Positions 52,618 to 62,042 are shown, numbered from the stretch's first letter. The stretch is 64,000 nucleotides of DNA from Nocardia goodfellowii (GCF_017875645.1 NZ_JAGGMR010000001.1:1302001-1366000), one strand, 5' to 3'. The notes: generated from the sequence alone by a model not told the origin. Translations and numbers: made by a program.

Positions 52618-53169
52618 ATGACTGTTGAGACCGACGGAGGGGACGCCACAGTGGCGACGACGATGGTGAACGCCGAGACGGAACCAGCTGATGTCGCGAG
52701 TGACTCCGAGGAAGCCCTGATCGAAGAGGGCGAAATCGCGGGTGACTACCTCGAGCAGCTGCTCGATGTGCTGGATTTCGACGGCGATATCGATCTGGAC
52801 GTCGAAGGCGATCGTGCGGTGGTGAGCATCGATGGCGGCCGGGATCTGTCGAAGCTGGTCGGCCGGGACGGGGAGGTGCTCGACGCGCTGCAGGAGCTGA
52901 CCCGTCTCGCGGTGCAGCAGGCGACCGGTGTGCGCAGCCGGCTGATGTTGGACGTGGCCGGCTGGCGGGCCAAGCGTCGGGAGGAATTGAGTGCGCTCGG
53001 AACCGCTGCGGCCAAGCGGGTGCTGGAATCCGGTGCGCCGGAAGCGCTGGCGGCGATGACCCCGTTCGAGCGGAAGATTGTGCACGACGCGGTCGCCGCG
53101 GTCGACGGAGTCGAGAGCGAGAGCGAGGGCGTGGAGCCGAACCGCCACGTGGTGGTCGTTCCCGCCTGA
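52618..53169 (+). CDS. jag: Jag/KhpB-like KH-R3H RNA-binding protein
   Basis: Protein of 183 aa. An acidic N-terminus (about 1-40) is followed by a KH domain with the RDLSKLVGRDGEVLDALQELTRLAVQQ motif and an R3H domain (EALAAMTPFERKIVHDAVAAVDGV). The N-terminal Jag_N module of Firmicutes is absent, as usual in actinobacteria. ATG 52618 follows AAGGA. The protein probably binds small RNAs or mRNA and influences cell-wall growth; that role is known for KhpB in other bacteria. Confidence 0.93.
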   Translation: MTVETDGGDATVATTMVNAETEPADVASDSEEALIEEGEIAGDYLEQLLDVLDFDGDIDLDVEGDRAVVSIDGGRDLSKLVGRDGEVLDALQELTRLAVQQATGVRSRLMLDVAGWRAKRREELSALGTAAAKRVLESGAPEALAAMTPFERKIVHDAVAAVDGVESESEGVEPNRHVVVVPA

Positions 53170-53221
53170 TATCGGGCGAGGTTGGGGACGGGGCGTTTCG
53201 TCACCGTGACGTTTTGGACCG

Positions 53222-53247
53222 GGCCCCTGATCTTCGGATCGGGGGCC
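53222..53247 (+). terminator. UUCG-loop terminator after jag
   Basis: GGCCCCTGATC (53222-53232) pairs with GATCGGGGGCC (53237-53247), including one G-U pair, closed by an extra-stable TTCG tetraloop and followed by TTCTCC. It ends the rpmH-to-jag unit. Confidence 0.8.
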
Positions 53248-53316
53248 TTCTCCATGTCCCGGCTGCGAACCCCGGGTGCCGGTTCAATACTGTTGACCTA
53301 TCGAACGCGGAAGGAA

Positions 53317-53330
53317 GTTTCACGTGGAAC
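53317..53330. promoter_or_regulatory. parS site at the rsmG start
   Basis: GTTTCACGTGGAAC, one change from the parS core GTTTCACGTGAAAC. It overlaps the GTG start codon of rsmG (53324). It lies about 6 kb to the right of oriC. Confidence 0.8.
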
Positions 53331-54046
53331 GGGATCTCGGGGAAAGCGCTCCCCTGCCGACCGAGTTGGAGCCACCCGCCGAAGCCGCTCAGGTTTTCGG
53401 TGCGCGGTTGGATATCGCGCGGATGTACTGCGCGGCGCTCGCCAGCGCCGGGGTGGAGCGCGGACTGATCGGTCCCCGTGAAGTCCCGCGCCTATGGGAT
53501 CGGCACATCCTCAACTGCGCGGTACTCGGTGAGCTGATCCCCGAAGGCGCGACGGTAGTCGATATCGGGAGCGGTGCCGGTCTGCCCGGCATCCCGCTCG
53601 GCATCGCGCGCCCGGATCTTCGAATCACCTTGGTGGAACCGCTCTTGCGCCGCACCATCTTTCTGAGTGAATTCATCGAAGCGGCCGGCCTCGACATCAC
53701 CGTCGTGCGCGGTCGCGCCGAACAGTCCGGGGTGATGAAGGAAGCGGGCGGTGCCGACATCGTCACCTCCCGTGCGGTCGCCCCGCTGGCGAAACTGGCT
53801 CAGTGGTCCCTCCCCCTCCTCCGCGATCACGGACGGATGCTCGCGCTCAAAGGCATCAGCGCCGCAGAGGAGTTGGCGCGCGACGGTGAGGCGCTCGCCC
53901 GAGCCGGAGCAAGCAACGCACAGGTGCTCGAATGCGGAACCGGACTGGTCTCCACCCCCACTCTGGTGATCAGCGCCGAACTACTTCCCCGGGCTGAGCG
54001 GACGACTCGTCGTCGTGTGGCGCGGGTCAACAAGTCTCGGGGCTGA
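53324..54046 (+). CDS. rsmG: 16S rRNA m7G527 methyltransferase
   Basis: RsmG (GidB) of 240 aa, which makes m7G527 in 16S rRNA; its loss gives low-level streptomycin resistance. The conserved [13 protein letters not shown] segment is followed by motif [42 protein letters not shown] and the [15 protein letters not shown] block are also present. The start codon GTG 53324 lies inside a parS site, so ParB binding may affect its expression (inference). The usual neighbour parA is 3.7 kb away here. Confidence 0.96.
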   Translation: MERDLGESAPLPTELEPPAEAAQVFGARLDIARMYCAALASAGVERGLIGPREVPRLWDRHILNCAVLGELIPEGATVVDIGSGAGLPGIPLGIARPDLRITLVEPLLRRTIFLSEFIEAAGLDITVVRGRAEQSGVMKEAGGADIVTSRAVAPLAKLAQWSLPLLRDHGRMLALKGISAAEELARDGEALARAGASNAQVLECGTGLVSTPTLVISAELLPRAERTTRRRVARVNKSRG

Positions 54047-54060
54047 GCAAGTCTTTTGGT

Positions 54061-54190
54061 GCGTCGCCTGTTTCACATGAAACATCGCCGACTCGGCAGA
54101 TGCTTCCGCGTCGTCTGATGCGACAGCGGCCTTACGCAGATGCCGACAAACCGCGTCGCGGACGATGGCAACCGATCAAGTCCGGTGCAG
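54061..54190. repeat. parS-containing direct repeat, copy A
   Basis: Starts GCGTCGCC before the parS at 54069 and ends CCGGTGCAG. It aligns with copy B at 56489-56619. Shared blocks include TTTCACATGAAACAT, CAGCGGCCT, and ACGATGGCAACCGATCAAG near the end. Confidence 0.75.
54069..54084. promoter_or_regulatory. parS site
   Basis: TGTTTCACATGAAACA, a 16-bp site with CA-TG at the centre where the consensus has CG-TG. It lies 23 bp after the rsmG stop. Confidence 0.8.
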
Positions 54191-54564
54191 CGTCGAAGCC
54201 GGGTGCGACCACCTCCCAGCAGCGTGTCGACCAACGGCCAATCGGTATCTGCATGTTCTCCCCTCCCCTGTGCCCGGCTTCAAGACCGAGTTGGACTCAG
54301 TGACCGTCACGACGCTCGGCGTGCACATCCGCGCTGTATCCAGGTCGCCAGGAATGCCACCGGACGGGCCCAAGGCCAATAACCGACTTGCTTGGATTCG
54401 ACCAACGAGTTGGCGTCTGAGGGACTGCGGTCAGGATGACAACCACTGCGTCTGGTGCGCCTACCTATCGCTGCGGTCTGACGCACGTCTCCCCCCTTGC
54501 GCGCAGGGCGACCGCCGACCGGCCTTTGCCCGACTCCCCTTCCTTGGTGTCTGGCGACAACTGA

Positions 54565-54960
54565 CCGGCGTCTGATGTGAGTATCAACCAACGTCTGAGT
54601 AACAGCAGCCGCGATGACAACCAACTCGCATGTGGCGCGCCAACTGACCGCCGGAGTCTGGCGCGGCCCTGCTCCTCGCGTGTTGGCATCTGCGCGACTC
54701 CCCGTCCGGCGTCTGACGCAGCGATCGCCCGGCGTCTGATGCGGCAATCGACCGGCGTCTGAGCGTTGACAACCAACTGGCATGTGATCCACCCACTGAC
54801 CGGCGGAGTTCGGGGCGGCTCTGGCTCCCCGCGTCATGGGCGTCTACTGCACCGCATACTGGGTGACTGTGACCGGTACGCGCTCGGCTCCCCCAGGTCT
54901 GGCGCAACGATCGGCTGGTGTCTGATGTGACTATCCCTTTACGTCTGAGCGATTGCTCAG
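54565..54960. repeat. Degenerate 23-bp-period CGTCTGA repeats
   Basis: GTCTGA cores recur exactly 23 bp apart in three small arrays: two units from 54565, three from 54706 (54706, 54729, 54752, each starting CCGGCGTCTGA), and two at 54920 and 54943. Longer units carrying GATGACAACCAACT-like and CTCCCCG-like blocks recur at about 54435, 54613, 54766 and 54961. They look like a decayed higher-order tandem repeat. Confidence 0.7.
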
Positions 54961-56488
54961 GATGGCAACCAACCCGCGTGCGGTGCGCTAACCAACTCAC
55001 GTGCTTTTGCTGCTCTCTCTCCGCGTGTGGGGCTTCTACTCCCCGCGTATTGAGTGACCGTCGACCGGCATGCGCGCTGCTCCTCTTCCGGTCTCTGGCA
55101 CGACGACTGTCGACGACTGAAGCGAAGGCCGACCTGCATCCGAGCAACAGCGGCAAGTTGGCCGCCGACTGGCGTGTGATGCGCCCATTGCTTTGTGGTG
55201 ACGCTGCGGGCGGCGTACGAGTGACTGGCTCAGGACGGCAGCCGACTGACTTGGTGCCATATCCGGCGGGGGTCTGGCCTGCCAACTGACCGGCGCCATT
55301 CGGACTACAGATTTCGATTTAGGAGGGTGACATCAGACCCGCGACGGAGCGACTGCGTTCAAGAGACATCCGATCAGCCTGTGGTGTGACCGTCGTTCGA
55401 CTGCATTGCGATATGGATTGAGCGCCAGGGTGATTGCGTCGAGGGCAGCTGGCTAGCTTCCGGTGGACCAACCGACCGAGGGACTGAGTGACCATCGGCC
55501 AGAGGCTGACGCGACGATCCAGCCTGTATCTAACGCGGCACATGACCAATGTCTGAGTGACCTGTTCAAGAGGGCAGCGACTCAGTCTCGTTCAACGCCA
55601 GGGGTGCCGGTATGACAACTCCCGTGGCGCCGGCGCACCTGCCGACTGAGGGTTCGACGTGACACAGGACCGAATGTCCGATTGCCGATAGAGAAGGTGG
55701 CAGCCAACTTGTTAGTCAACCATCAACGGCAATCGGCGCCTCGTGCCAGTTGACCTTGGGATGGCGTGGAGGCCCAACTGGACGTCTTACGTGGCAGAGG
55801 AACCTGATATCTGATCGCCTTGGTGCTCACGTGCGGCAGCCAACTTAGCCGCCGAAGCGCGATCAGCGGTCAGTGAGCGGCGGTCAGTGAGCGGCAAGCG
55901 CGGCCGACGTGACAGCCGCCTGCGGCTGATGTGCTGATCGACGGGTTTGACAGGACACGGGAGCCGACCTCCGATTTCCTGGGTTCTGGGTGGCAGCCAA
56001 CTCAATTTGTAATCCGCCATCCGCCATCCGGCGACCGCCAATCGTCATCTGTCGGGCGGTGCCTGGTGTGACAACCGGCCGGCTTGGCGTGCCTGTCGGT
56101 TTTTGGATTCGATGGCATGGGGGCCGGTTCCAGAGTGCCGGGTGCAGAGGTGGCGGACGATCCGGTCTCGTGCGACTCGCCGCTGGCGCCTGTCAGTCAT
56201 CTGACGGGCGTCGGCGCGATTATGGGTTTTTGCGTCTGGCACGAGGTCACCCTCGGTGTTATCGACTGCATCCAGATGAGAACCCCTTCACTGTTGGTGG
56301 GAGCTACGGCCGATGCATGAAGACGGCGGCGGCGCTGCGCCTCGTTGTCATCTGCCTAATCACCTCGTAGTAGCGGGCTTGCGCTCCGGCGAAGCAGGTC
56401 GGTCCGCGAAGGGGACCGACTGTGTTCAGGCGGACGTTGAGGCCCAGGGGCGCGTCTGACGCGATGCGGGCTGAGAAGGTCTCCTAGC

Positions 56489-56619
56489 GCGTCGCCTTGT
56501 TTCACATGAAACATCTCCGTCCTCGGGAATCCCCTCTGCGCTGTCTCGTGAGCAGCGGCCTAACGCGAAAGCCGATAACGGCTGCACGCACGATGGCAAC
56601 CGATCAAGGCCGGTGCAGC
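56489..56619. repeat. parS-containing direct repeat, copy B
   Basis: Second copy of the roughly 130-bp segment at 54061-54190, 2,428 bp downstream in the same orientation. The two have diverged by substitutions and small indels, but the ends and the parS are kept. Confidence 0.75.
56498..56513. promoter_or_regulatory. parS site
   Basis: TGTTTCACATGAAACA, identical to the site at 54069, within copy B of the direct repeat. Confidence 0.8.
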
Positions 56620-57450
56620 TCCCTACATTTGGCTGTGCCGGGGTGATCGCCGACTGAGTCCTGTGGACGACTCGGTGCGGTGCGGTGCGGTGCGGAGCCG
56701 GGCGGGTTTGGTGTCTGTGTCTGTGTGCCTGTTAGAGGTGCTTGCGGAATTGGCTTTGTGACAACCTGGTCGGCTTCCGGTGCTGTGCGTGCCTGTGTCG
56801 TGGGCGGTTTGTGGAATTGGTCGTGTGTCGAACTTGGTCAGGGGCTGGTCGCGCGGGGCTTGGTATCTGTGTGGATGTGTTCAGGTGGTGTGGACCGGAT
56901 CTTGTGGGCAACTGATCCCGGCCTGGTGCGATATTGATCCGGTGTCTGTGTTCAGAGCTGCGGCCGACGCACCTGGTTCGAGAATCGGCCGTCGCCGCTC
57001 CGGACACCGAGCACGCATCTGGGCGGAGGCGTCTGGATATGGAGCTTGCGGTTCGGCGATGGCGGAGCTTCGAGTGCGCGATGGCGGAGCTTGTGGCGCA
57101 AGGAACGTCCGGTGTTGCGATGTGGTGCATCCGGGCCTGCGACAACGAACCCGAGCACCAGTTGCGTCACCTGATTCGCCGGGCCGCGCGACATCATGCG
57201 AACGATGTCGCCTATCAAACCGAGCTCGGCGAGTGGAGTGGCCACCGCAGTGGTGGGCGATGGCGGAACTTCCGGTGATTGGACGGCACTACAGCTTTGC
57301 GCACAGGACGACGTCGTTTGACGCCGCGACGCTGCTCAGAGGGGGAGACTTTTGCGGCGATCGACTTCGACCGGGTGGCGAGAGCCTGCTTCGCGGGCAA
57401 GTTCGGGCACGTCCAGGGGCGCGCCCGCTAGCGTTGCCAGGCCGTGCCGC

Positions 57451-57466
57451 TGTTTCATGTGAAACA
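57451..57466. promoter_or_regulatory. parS site
   Basis: TGTTTCATGTGAAACA, keeping both TGTTTCA and TGAAACA arms with a TG centre, 265 bp upstream of the parA ribosome site. Confidence 0.75.
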
Positions 57467-57730
57467 TTCGGAATCTCGGGTGGGGTTTGGGGACCGGCGG
57501 TGCGGTCAAATCGCTTGTCCTGTGCGCCGCACCGCGATTCAGCTTTCTAATCCTGCTGAGTGCTGGCAAGCTATGACACGTCGGGCGTGAGCGTTGTTGC
57601 CACGAAGGAATATTGGTATGCGGGATGACTCCGCTCGTGATGTTCGTTCCGACTCAGCTGTTTTTTGAAGTCACATGCGTCGGCGTTCGGCCGATGGTGC
57701 GTGATCTGAAGTTCTCGGTTAGGAGCAGTT

Positions 57731-58738
57731 ATGTCGAGCGGTCCGGCGAAGAATGTTTCACGGGAAACCACGTCGCGCGTGCCGGGGATGCTGGACTCCA
57801 GCAACCTCGACCAAGAAGCCTTCGGGAGCACACCGTTCGGGCACATCTCCCCCAGCGAGACTCCGATCGCGGCCGAAGCGCAGCGCGCCAGCCAGATACT
57901 GCATCCAGGAAAGGTGACTGTGCCGAAACCGCACGAGCAACGGATCATCACCATCGCGAATCAAAAGGGCGGCGTCGGTAAGACGACAACGACGGTGAAT
58001 CTTGCCGCGGCCCTGGCGCATCAGGGGATGACAGTGCTCGTGATCGATCTGGATCCGCAGGGCAACGCGAGCACCGCCCTCGGCATCGAGCACCACTCGG
58101 GGGTGCCCTCCAGTTACGAGCTGCTCATCGGCGAGGTCTCGGTGAAGGAGGCGATCCAGCAGAGTCCGCACAACGAGCGCCTGCTGTGCATCCCCGCCAC
58201 CATCGATTTGGCCGGCGCGGAGATCGAATTGGTCTCCATGGTGGCTCGGGAAGGCCGCCTGAAGGCCGCGATCGAGCAGGCGAATATCGCCGGCTACGAC
58301 ATCGACTACGTAATGATCGACTGCCCGCCCTCGCTCGGTCTGCTGACCGTCAACGCGCTCGTCGCGGCGAAGGAGGTGCTGATTCCGATCCAGTGCGAGT
58401 ATTACGCGCTGGAGGGCGTCGGGCAGTTGTTGCGCAATATCGGTCTGGTGCAGGCGCATCTGAACCCGCAGCTGCACGTCTCGACGGTGATCCTGACGAT
58501 GTATGACGGTCGCACCAAGCTGGCCGATCAGGTCGCCGACGAGGTGCGCGCGCACTTCGGGGACGCGGTATTGCGTTCGGTCATCCCCCGCAGCGTAAAG
58601 GTCTCGGAGGCACCGGGATACGGCATGACGGTGCTCGATTATGATCCAGGCTCCCGGGGCGCGATGAGCTACCTCGATGCGGGCCGGGAGATGGCGCAGC
58701 GAGCGATGGCGAAAGCCGCTACGGGCGGCGCAGCTTAA
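57731..58738 (+). CDS. parA: ParA chromosome-partitioning ATPase
   Basis: Walker-type ATPase of 335 aa that moves ParB-bound origins. The deviant Walker A is KGGVGKT (79-85) in [28 protein letters not shown] and the Walker B region [20 protein letters not shown] follow. A roughly 68-residue N-terminal extension precedes the ATPase core, longer than in many ParAs but usual in relatives. The ATG at 57731 follows AGGAG. Codons 8-13 (NVSRET) contain a parS-like site. Confidence 0.96.
   Translation: MSSGPAKNVSRETTSRVPGMLDSSNLDQEAFGSTPFGHISPSETPIAAEAQRASQILHPGKVTVPKPHEQRIITIANQKGGVGKTTTTVNLAAALAHQGMTVLVIDLDPQGNASTALGIEHHSGVPSSYELLIGEVSVKEAIQQSPHNERLLCIPATIDLAGAEIELVSMVAREGRLKAAIEQANIAGYDIDYVMIDCPPSLGLLTVNALVAAKEVLIPIQCEYYALEGVGQLLRNIGLVQAHLNPQLHVSTVILTMYDGRTKLADQVADEVRAHFGDAVLRSVIPRSVKVSEAPGYGMTVLDYDPGSRGAMSYLDAGREMAQRAMAKAATGGAA
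57754..57767. promoter_or_regulatory. parS-like site inside parA
   Basis: TGTTTCACGGGAAA plus CC (core GTTTCACGGGAAAC, 57755-57768) differs at one base from the parS core. It is within the first codons of parA, so ParB may autoregulate the operon here. Confidence 0.65.
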
Positions 58739-58778
58739 ATGCTCGGTGTGGTTGGCGACAGAAGGGATCGGTAAGCCG

Positions 58779-59831
58779 ATGAGTCAGGCGAAGAAGGGTG
58801 GGCTGGGACGCGGTCTGGCCGCGTTGATCCCGACGGGCCCGGCGGCCGATCCGACGGCGATGGGGGCCACGCACGGCCTCGCGCCGGGGATGGGCAGTGC
58901 CGCGGCCAATGTGGTGATCGGCATCGATCCCATCGGCCCCCAGCCGGCTTCGGCCTATCTGCATCGGGTCCCCGACCCCACCGAAGACGCCGATCCGAAC
59001 CTGGCGGGCGCGACGTATCGCGAGATTCCGCCGGCGCAGATCGAGCCGAATCCGAAGCAGCCGCGCCAGGTCTTCGAAGAGGAGGCGCTGGCGGAGCTGG
59101 TGCACTCCATCAAAGAGTTCGGCCTCATGCAACCGATCGTGGTGCGCCGGGTGGAACCGGGCGTGGACCGCTTTCAGCTCGTCATGGGCGAGCGGCGCTG
59201 GCGGGCCTGCCAGAAGGCGGGGCTGGAGAGCATTCCGGCCATCGTCCGGGAGACCGCCGACGAGGCGATGCTGCGGGATGCCCTGTTGGAGAACATCCAC
59301 CGGGTGCAGCTGAATCCGTTGGAAGAGGCGGCGGCCTATCAGCAGCTGCTGGAGGAATTCGGCGTCACCCATGAGGAATTGGCGTCGCGCATCGGCCGGT
59401 CTCGTCCGGTCGTCACCAACATGATCCGCTTGCTGAAATTGCCGATTCCGGTGCAGCGCCGGGTGGCAGCCGGCGTGCTGTCGGCGGGGCATGCGCGCGC
59501 GTTGCTCGGGCTCGAGGCCGGAGCCGACGCACAGGAAGTGCTGGCCGCGCGGATCGTCGCCGAGGGCCTATCGGTGCGCGCCACCGAAGAAGCGGTGACG
59601 CTGGCGAATCGCGATCCGGAGAATGCCGCCACTCCCCCGGCGGCGCCGCGCCGCAAGCCGATTCATATGCCGGGTCTGCAGGATGTGGCCGAGCGGCTGT
59701 CGGAGTCCTTCGACACCCGGGTGACGGTGAGCCTAGGTAAGCGCAAGGGCAAGATCGTCGTGGAGTTCGGTTCCGTCGAGGACCTCGAGCGCATTGTCGG
59801 GATGATGCAACAGCAACAGCTCGACCAGTGA
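58779..59831 (+). CDS. parB: ParB centromere-binding CTPase
   Basis: ParB of 350 aa, which binds parS and spreads as CTP-fuelled clamps. The N-terminal ParA-activating basic motif is [14 protein letters not shown]. The ParB/Srx domain holds GERRWRACQ and [20 protein letters not shown]. An HTH follows ([28 protein letters not shown]), then a C-terminal dimer domain. The ATG at 58779 begins [10 protein letters not shown] and follows parA after 40 bp; the longer frame into parA is rejected. The 11-bp-stem hairpin at 59869-59917 ends the parAB unit. Confidence 0.96.
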   Translation: MSQAKKGGLGRGLAALIPTGPAADPTAMGATHGLAPGMGSAAANVVIGIDPIGPQPASAYLHRVPDPTEDADPNLAGATYREIPPAQIEPNPKQPRQVFEEEALAELVHSIKEFGLMQPIVVRRVEPGVDRFQLVMGERRWRACQKAGLESIPAIVRETADEAMLRDALLENIHRVQLNPLEEAAAYQQLLEEFGVTHEELASRIGRSRPVVTNMIRLLKLPIPVQRRVAAGVLSAGHARALLGLEAGADAQEVLAARIVAEGLSVRATEEAVTLANRDPENAATPPAAPRRKPIHMPGLQDVAERLSESFDTRVTVSLGKRKGKIVVEFGSVEDLERIVGMMQQQQLDQ

Positions 59832-59868
59832 CGAAAATCGCTCCGTAGTTCCGGTAGCCCTGTGCTCA

Positions 59869-59917
59869 CCGCCGAAACGTCACTGTGACGGCGCGTTTCA
59901 GCGCAGCGTTTCGGCGG
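59869..59917 (+). terminator. Hairpin after parB
   Basis: CCGCCGAAACG (59869-59879) pairs perfectly with CGTTTCGGCGG (59907-59917) around a 27-nt loop that holds a smaller inverted repeat (GTCACTGTGAC). There is no T-run. Confidence 0.6.
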
Positions 59918-60062
59918 TCCGAACGGGGCCCTCTGACAACAGCACAGCGAGTGGAGTGAGGCGTGTTCTCTTTGATCGCTTATTCTTGCTGGCGAGCAGC
60001 AGCAACAAAGCGGCGTGCGCGAACGCATGGATGAATCGGACAGCTGGAGGCTGAGCAGAGCG

Positions 60063-60782
60063 GTGTCGACCAGCGTCACAGCACTTTCCCTCGGAGAACT
60101 CGACAAGCTCCCGGCACACGCCAGGCGCTGTGTTTTCTGGGAAATGGATCCGGCCGTTGCCGCGGACTCCCGCGACTTCAGCGACCCGGTCTTCGAGAAG
60201 GAAGCGTGGCTGTCCACGGTCCTGCTGGAGTGGGGGTCGTGCGGTCAGGTAGCCGCGGTGGACGGCAATGTCGCGGGGTGTGCGCTGTATTCGCCGCCCA
60301 GCGTTGTGCCGCGTGCCGCGCTGTTCCCCACCTCCCCCGTAAGCCCGGACGCGGTCCTGTTGACCACGCTGCGGACCGAATTCCGTTATGCCGACTCGGA
60401 TATACCCCACCGGTTGCTACAGGCGGTGGTGGCCGATCTGGTGCGTCGTGGTGTGCGCGCGCTGGAGGTGTTCGGTATCCGCAGCGGTCCATCGTCCAAG
60501 GCGATGTCCGATCGTTCGGTTGGTTCGATGATGCTGATGGAGCGGATCGGCGCTCCGGTGCGGGAGAACCCGGCCGCGGACTGCTCGCCGGAGACCTGCA
60601 TGATCGACGCCGACTTCCTGGAGGACGCCGGTTTCGAGGTCGTCGCGGCTCATCACAAGTTCCCGCGGCTGCGACTGGAGTTGAACTCCGATCACGGCTG
60701 GAAGGAAGACGTGGAGCGGGCGCTGGATCAGCTGCTGGCCGCCGCGGAGCTCACCGTGCCGTTCCGCATCGGCGCCGCTTAG
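60063..60782 (+). CDS. GNAT-like acetyltransferase-family protein beside parB
   Basis: Protein of about 239 aa conserved between parB and cwlM in mycolic-acid actinobacteria (the Rv3916c-type gene). Visible parts are LDKLPAHARRCVFWEMDP at the N-terminus, AVDGNVAGCALYSPP, and the GNAT-like RLLQAVVADLVRRGVRALEVFGIR. A C-terminal MIDADFLEDAGFEVVAAHHKFPRLRLEL strand also fits an N-acetyltransferase fold. The substrate is unknown. GTG 60063 is preferred because conservation seems to begin there; ATG 60027 and GTG 60015 are alternatives. Confidence 0.82.
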   Translation: MSTSVTALSLGELDKLPAHARRCVFWEMDPAVAADSRDFSDPVFEKEAWLSTVLLEWGSCGQVAAVDGNVAGCALYSPPSVVPRAALFPTSPVSPDAVLLTTLRTEFRYADSDIPHRLLQAVVADLVRRGVRALEVFGIRSGPSSKAMSDRSVGSMMLMERIGAPVRENPAADCSPETCMIDADFLEDAGFEVVAAHHKFPRLRLELNSDHGWKEDVERALDQLLAAAELTVPFRIGAA

Positions 60783-60797
60783 TACGGGTATCGAAAA

Positions 60798-60824
60798 GCC
60801 CCTGCCGGATCAACCGGCAGGGGC
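60798..60824 (-). terminator. Intrinsic terminator of cwlM (bidirectional)
   Basis: GCCCCTGCCGG (60798-60808) pairs perfectly with CCGGCAGGGGC (60814-60824), loop ATCAA. On the minus strand it is followed by TTTTC. It lies between the convergent acetyltransferase and cwlM genes and can serve both. Confidence 0.82.
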
Positions 60825-60845
60825 AGTGTCGTCGGTGGCGCTTCG

Positions 60846-62042
60846 TCAGGCGCGTTCCGCGGCCGCCAGCTCCTCGGCCAGCAACTCGGCGAAGGTGTAG
60901 GTACCCGTGGGCTGATCGTCCTGGCCGAGCAGATACAGCCGCTTCACCGAGATGAGGATGGCCTCGGCGATGACGTCACGCATGCGCGGGTTACTGAGCA
61001 CCGAGGCGTCGTAATCGTTGGTCAGATAACCGATATCGATCTGCACCGTCGGCATCTTGGTGAGCCGCAGCAGATCCCAGGTGCGGGCGTGGGTCCGGCA
61101 GTCCTGCAACGAGGTCCGGGCCACCACTTCACGCTGGATGAATCCGGCGAGCACCTGACCGATCATGGAGACCGAGCCGTGCGAGTTGCCGAAGTAGAAG
61201 CCGGCCACACCGTTGGCGGAGGGGCTCGGGTTGGTCGCGCAGCGCAGCGAGATCATCAGATCGGCGTCGAAGGCGTTGGAGGTGTCGGCACGATCGGCAT
61301 CGCTGGGGTTGGCGCCCCAGGGCCGGGACAGGAACGTCTCCATGCCGGTGGCGGCCATCCGGCCCTCGAGCCGGCTCGCCAGGTCCCAGAGAATCTCCGA
61401 CTCGTACACATCGCCGTACTCGGTGGGTACGGGATGACCCTTGTCGGGTCCTCCGAGACCCGGATCGATGACGATCCGTTTGCCCGTCAGCTGGGGACCG
61501 GCCCGGTGCACGACCTCTTCCTCGGCGATCCGGTGCGGGTTGCCGCCGGTGACGCGGGCGCCCAGCAGTTCGAGCGAACGCAGGGTCTCCGGACCGCAGA
61601 TGCCGTCGGCGGACAACCCGATCTCACGCTGGAACGCTGTCAGCCCCTCGTGCGTGTGCGGGCCGAAGTAGCCGTCGACACGGTGCACGTAGAAGCCGAG
61701 ATCCTGCAGGCGGCGCTGCAGGGTGGCGACATCGTCGCCGTACAGCGGTGCGGACAGTTGGTAGATGAGGGTTCGGGCGCCCAGGCGATAAGAGGCTTCC
61801 TTGAGCGCGCGATAGGTCGCCGGCCCGACCACACCGTCGACGAGCAGGCCGCGGTGCTGCTGGAACGCGCGGACGGCGGAATCGACTTGGTGGTCGAAGG
61901 AGGCTTCGGTGTCTTTCCAGTACTCGCGCGCATCGGCGGGATCGGTGCCTGCGGTGTGCGCGTGTAGGAACCCGAGGCTTGCCAGGGTGCTCCGAACCTC
62001 TGCGACGGCTGGACCGGTATCGCCGTGACGAAGTCGGTGCAT
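60846..62042 (-). CDS. cwlM: CwlM, regulatory amidase-like protein
   Basis: Protein of 398 aa: two N-terminal peptidoglycan-binding domains (HGDTGPAVAEVRSTLASLGFLH and LYGDDVATLQRRLQDLGFYV) and an Amidase_3 fold. Zinc and catalytic positions look lost. The usual DPGHGG is DPGLGG, the second-His strand reads DLMISLRCATNPSP, and the final catalytic Glu region reads VQIDIGYLTN. There is no signal peptide. This agrees with mycobacterial CwlM, a cytosolic PknB substrate that activates MurA and binds FhaA. ATG 62042 (MHRLRHGDTG) is chosen over the longer frame. Confidence 0.94.
   Translation of the reverse strand: MHRLRHGDTGPAVAEVRSTLASLGFLHAHTAGTDPADAREYWKDTEASFDHQVDSAVRAFQQHRGLLVDGVVGPATYRALKEASYRLGARTLIYQLSAPLYGDDVATLQRRLQDLGFYVHRVDGYFGPHTHEGLTAFQREIGLSADGICGPETLRSLELLGARVTGGNPHRIAEEEVVHRAGPQLTGKRIVIDPGLGGPDKGHPVPTEYGDVYESEILWDLASRLEGRMAATGMETFLSRPWGANPSDADRADTSNAFDADLMISLRCATNPSPSANGVAGFYFGNSHGSVSMIGQVLAGFIQREVVARTSLQDCRTHARTWDLLRLTKMPTVQIDIGYLTNDYDASVLSNPRMRDVIAEAILISVKRLYLLGQDDQPTGTYTFAELLAEELAAAERA

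Larger units (their letters stand above)
54047..57730. other. 3.7-kb non-coding parS-bearing repeat block
   Basis: No credible gene was found between rsmG and parA, which are nearly adjacent in mycobacteria. Reading frames here are short, lack the G/C third-position bias and have no domain. A sample stretch (54541-54600) is 53% G+C by hand count, well below the genes on either side. The block holds three parS sites, a 130-bp direct repeat with parS at both copies, degenerate 23-bp-period repeats, a (GTGCG)4 tract at 56676-56695, tandem GCGGTCAGTGA copies near 55866-55893, and three GCGATGGCGGA(G/A)CTT copies (57056, 57078, 57257). It is probably a centromere-like segregation region (inference). 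Confidence 0.7.

Noticed and set aside
54565..54960. Possible CRISPR array
   Set aside because: The 23-bp period is the whole unit, with no separate spacers. Repeats are degenerate and no cas gene is present.
54584..55285. 233-codon minus-strand frame in the rsmG-parA block
   Set aside because: It repeats SDAGR-S-RQTP-like stretches only because the DNA is a degenerate repeat; it lacks G/C third-position bias, a ribosome site and any recognisable domain.
56780..57550. 256-codon plus-strand frame in the rsmG-parA block
   Set aside because: Very rich in Cys, Arg and Trp with no bias; its AMAELR repeats reflect the short DNA repeats, and it runs through a parS site.
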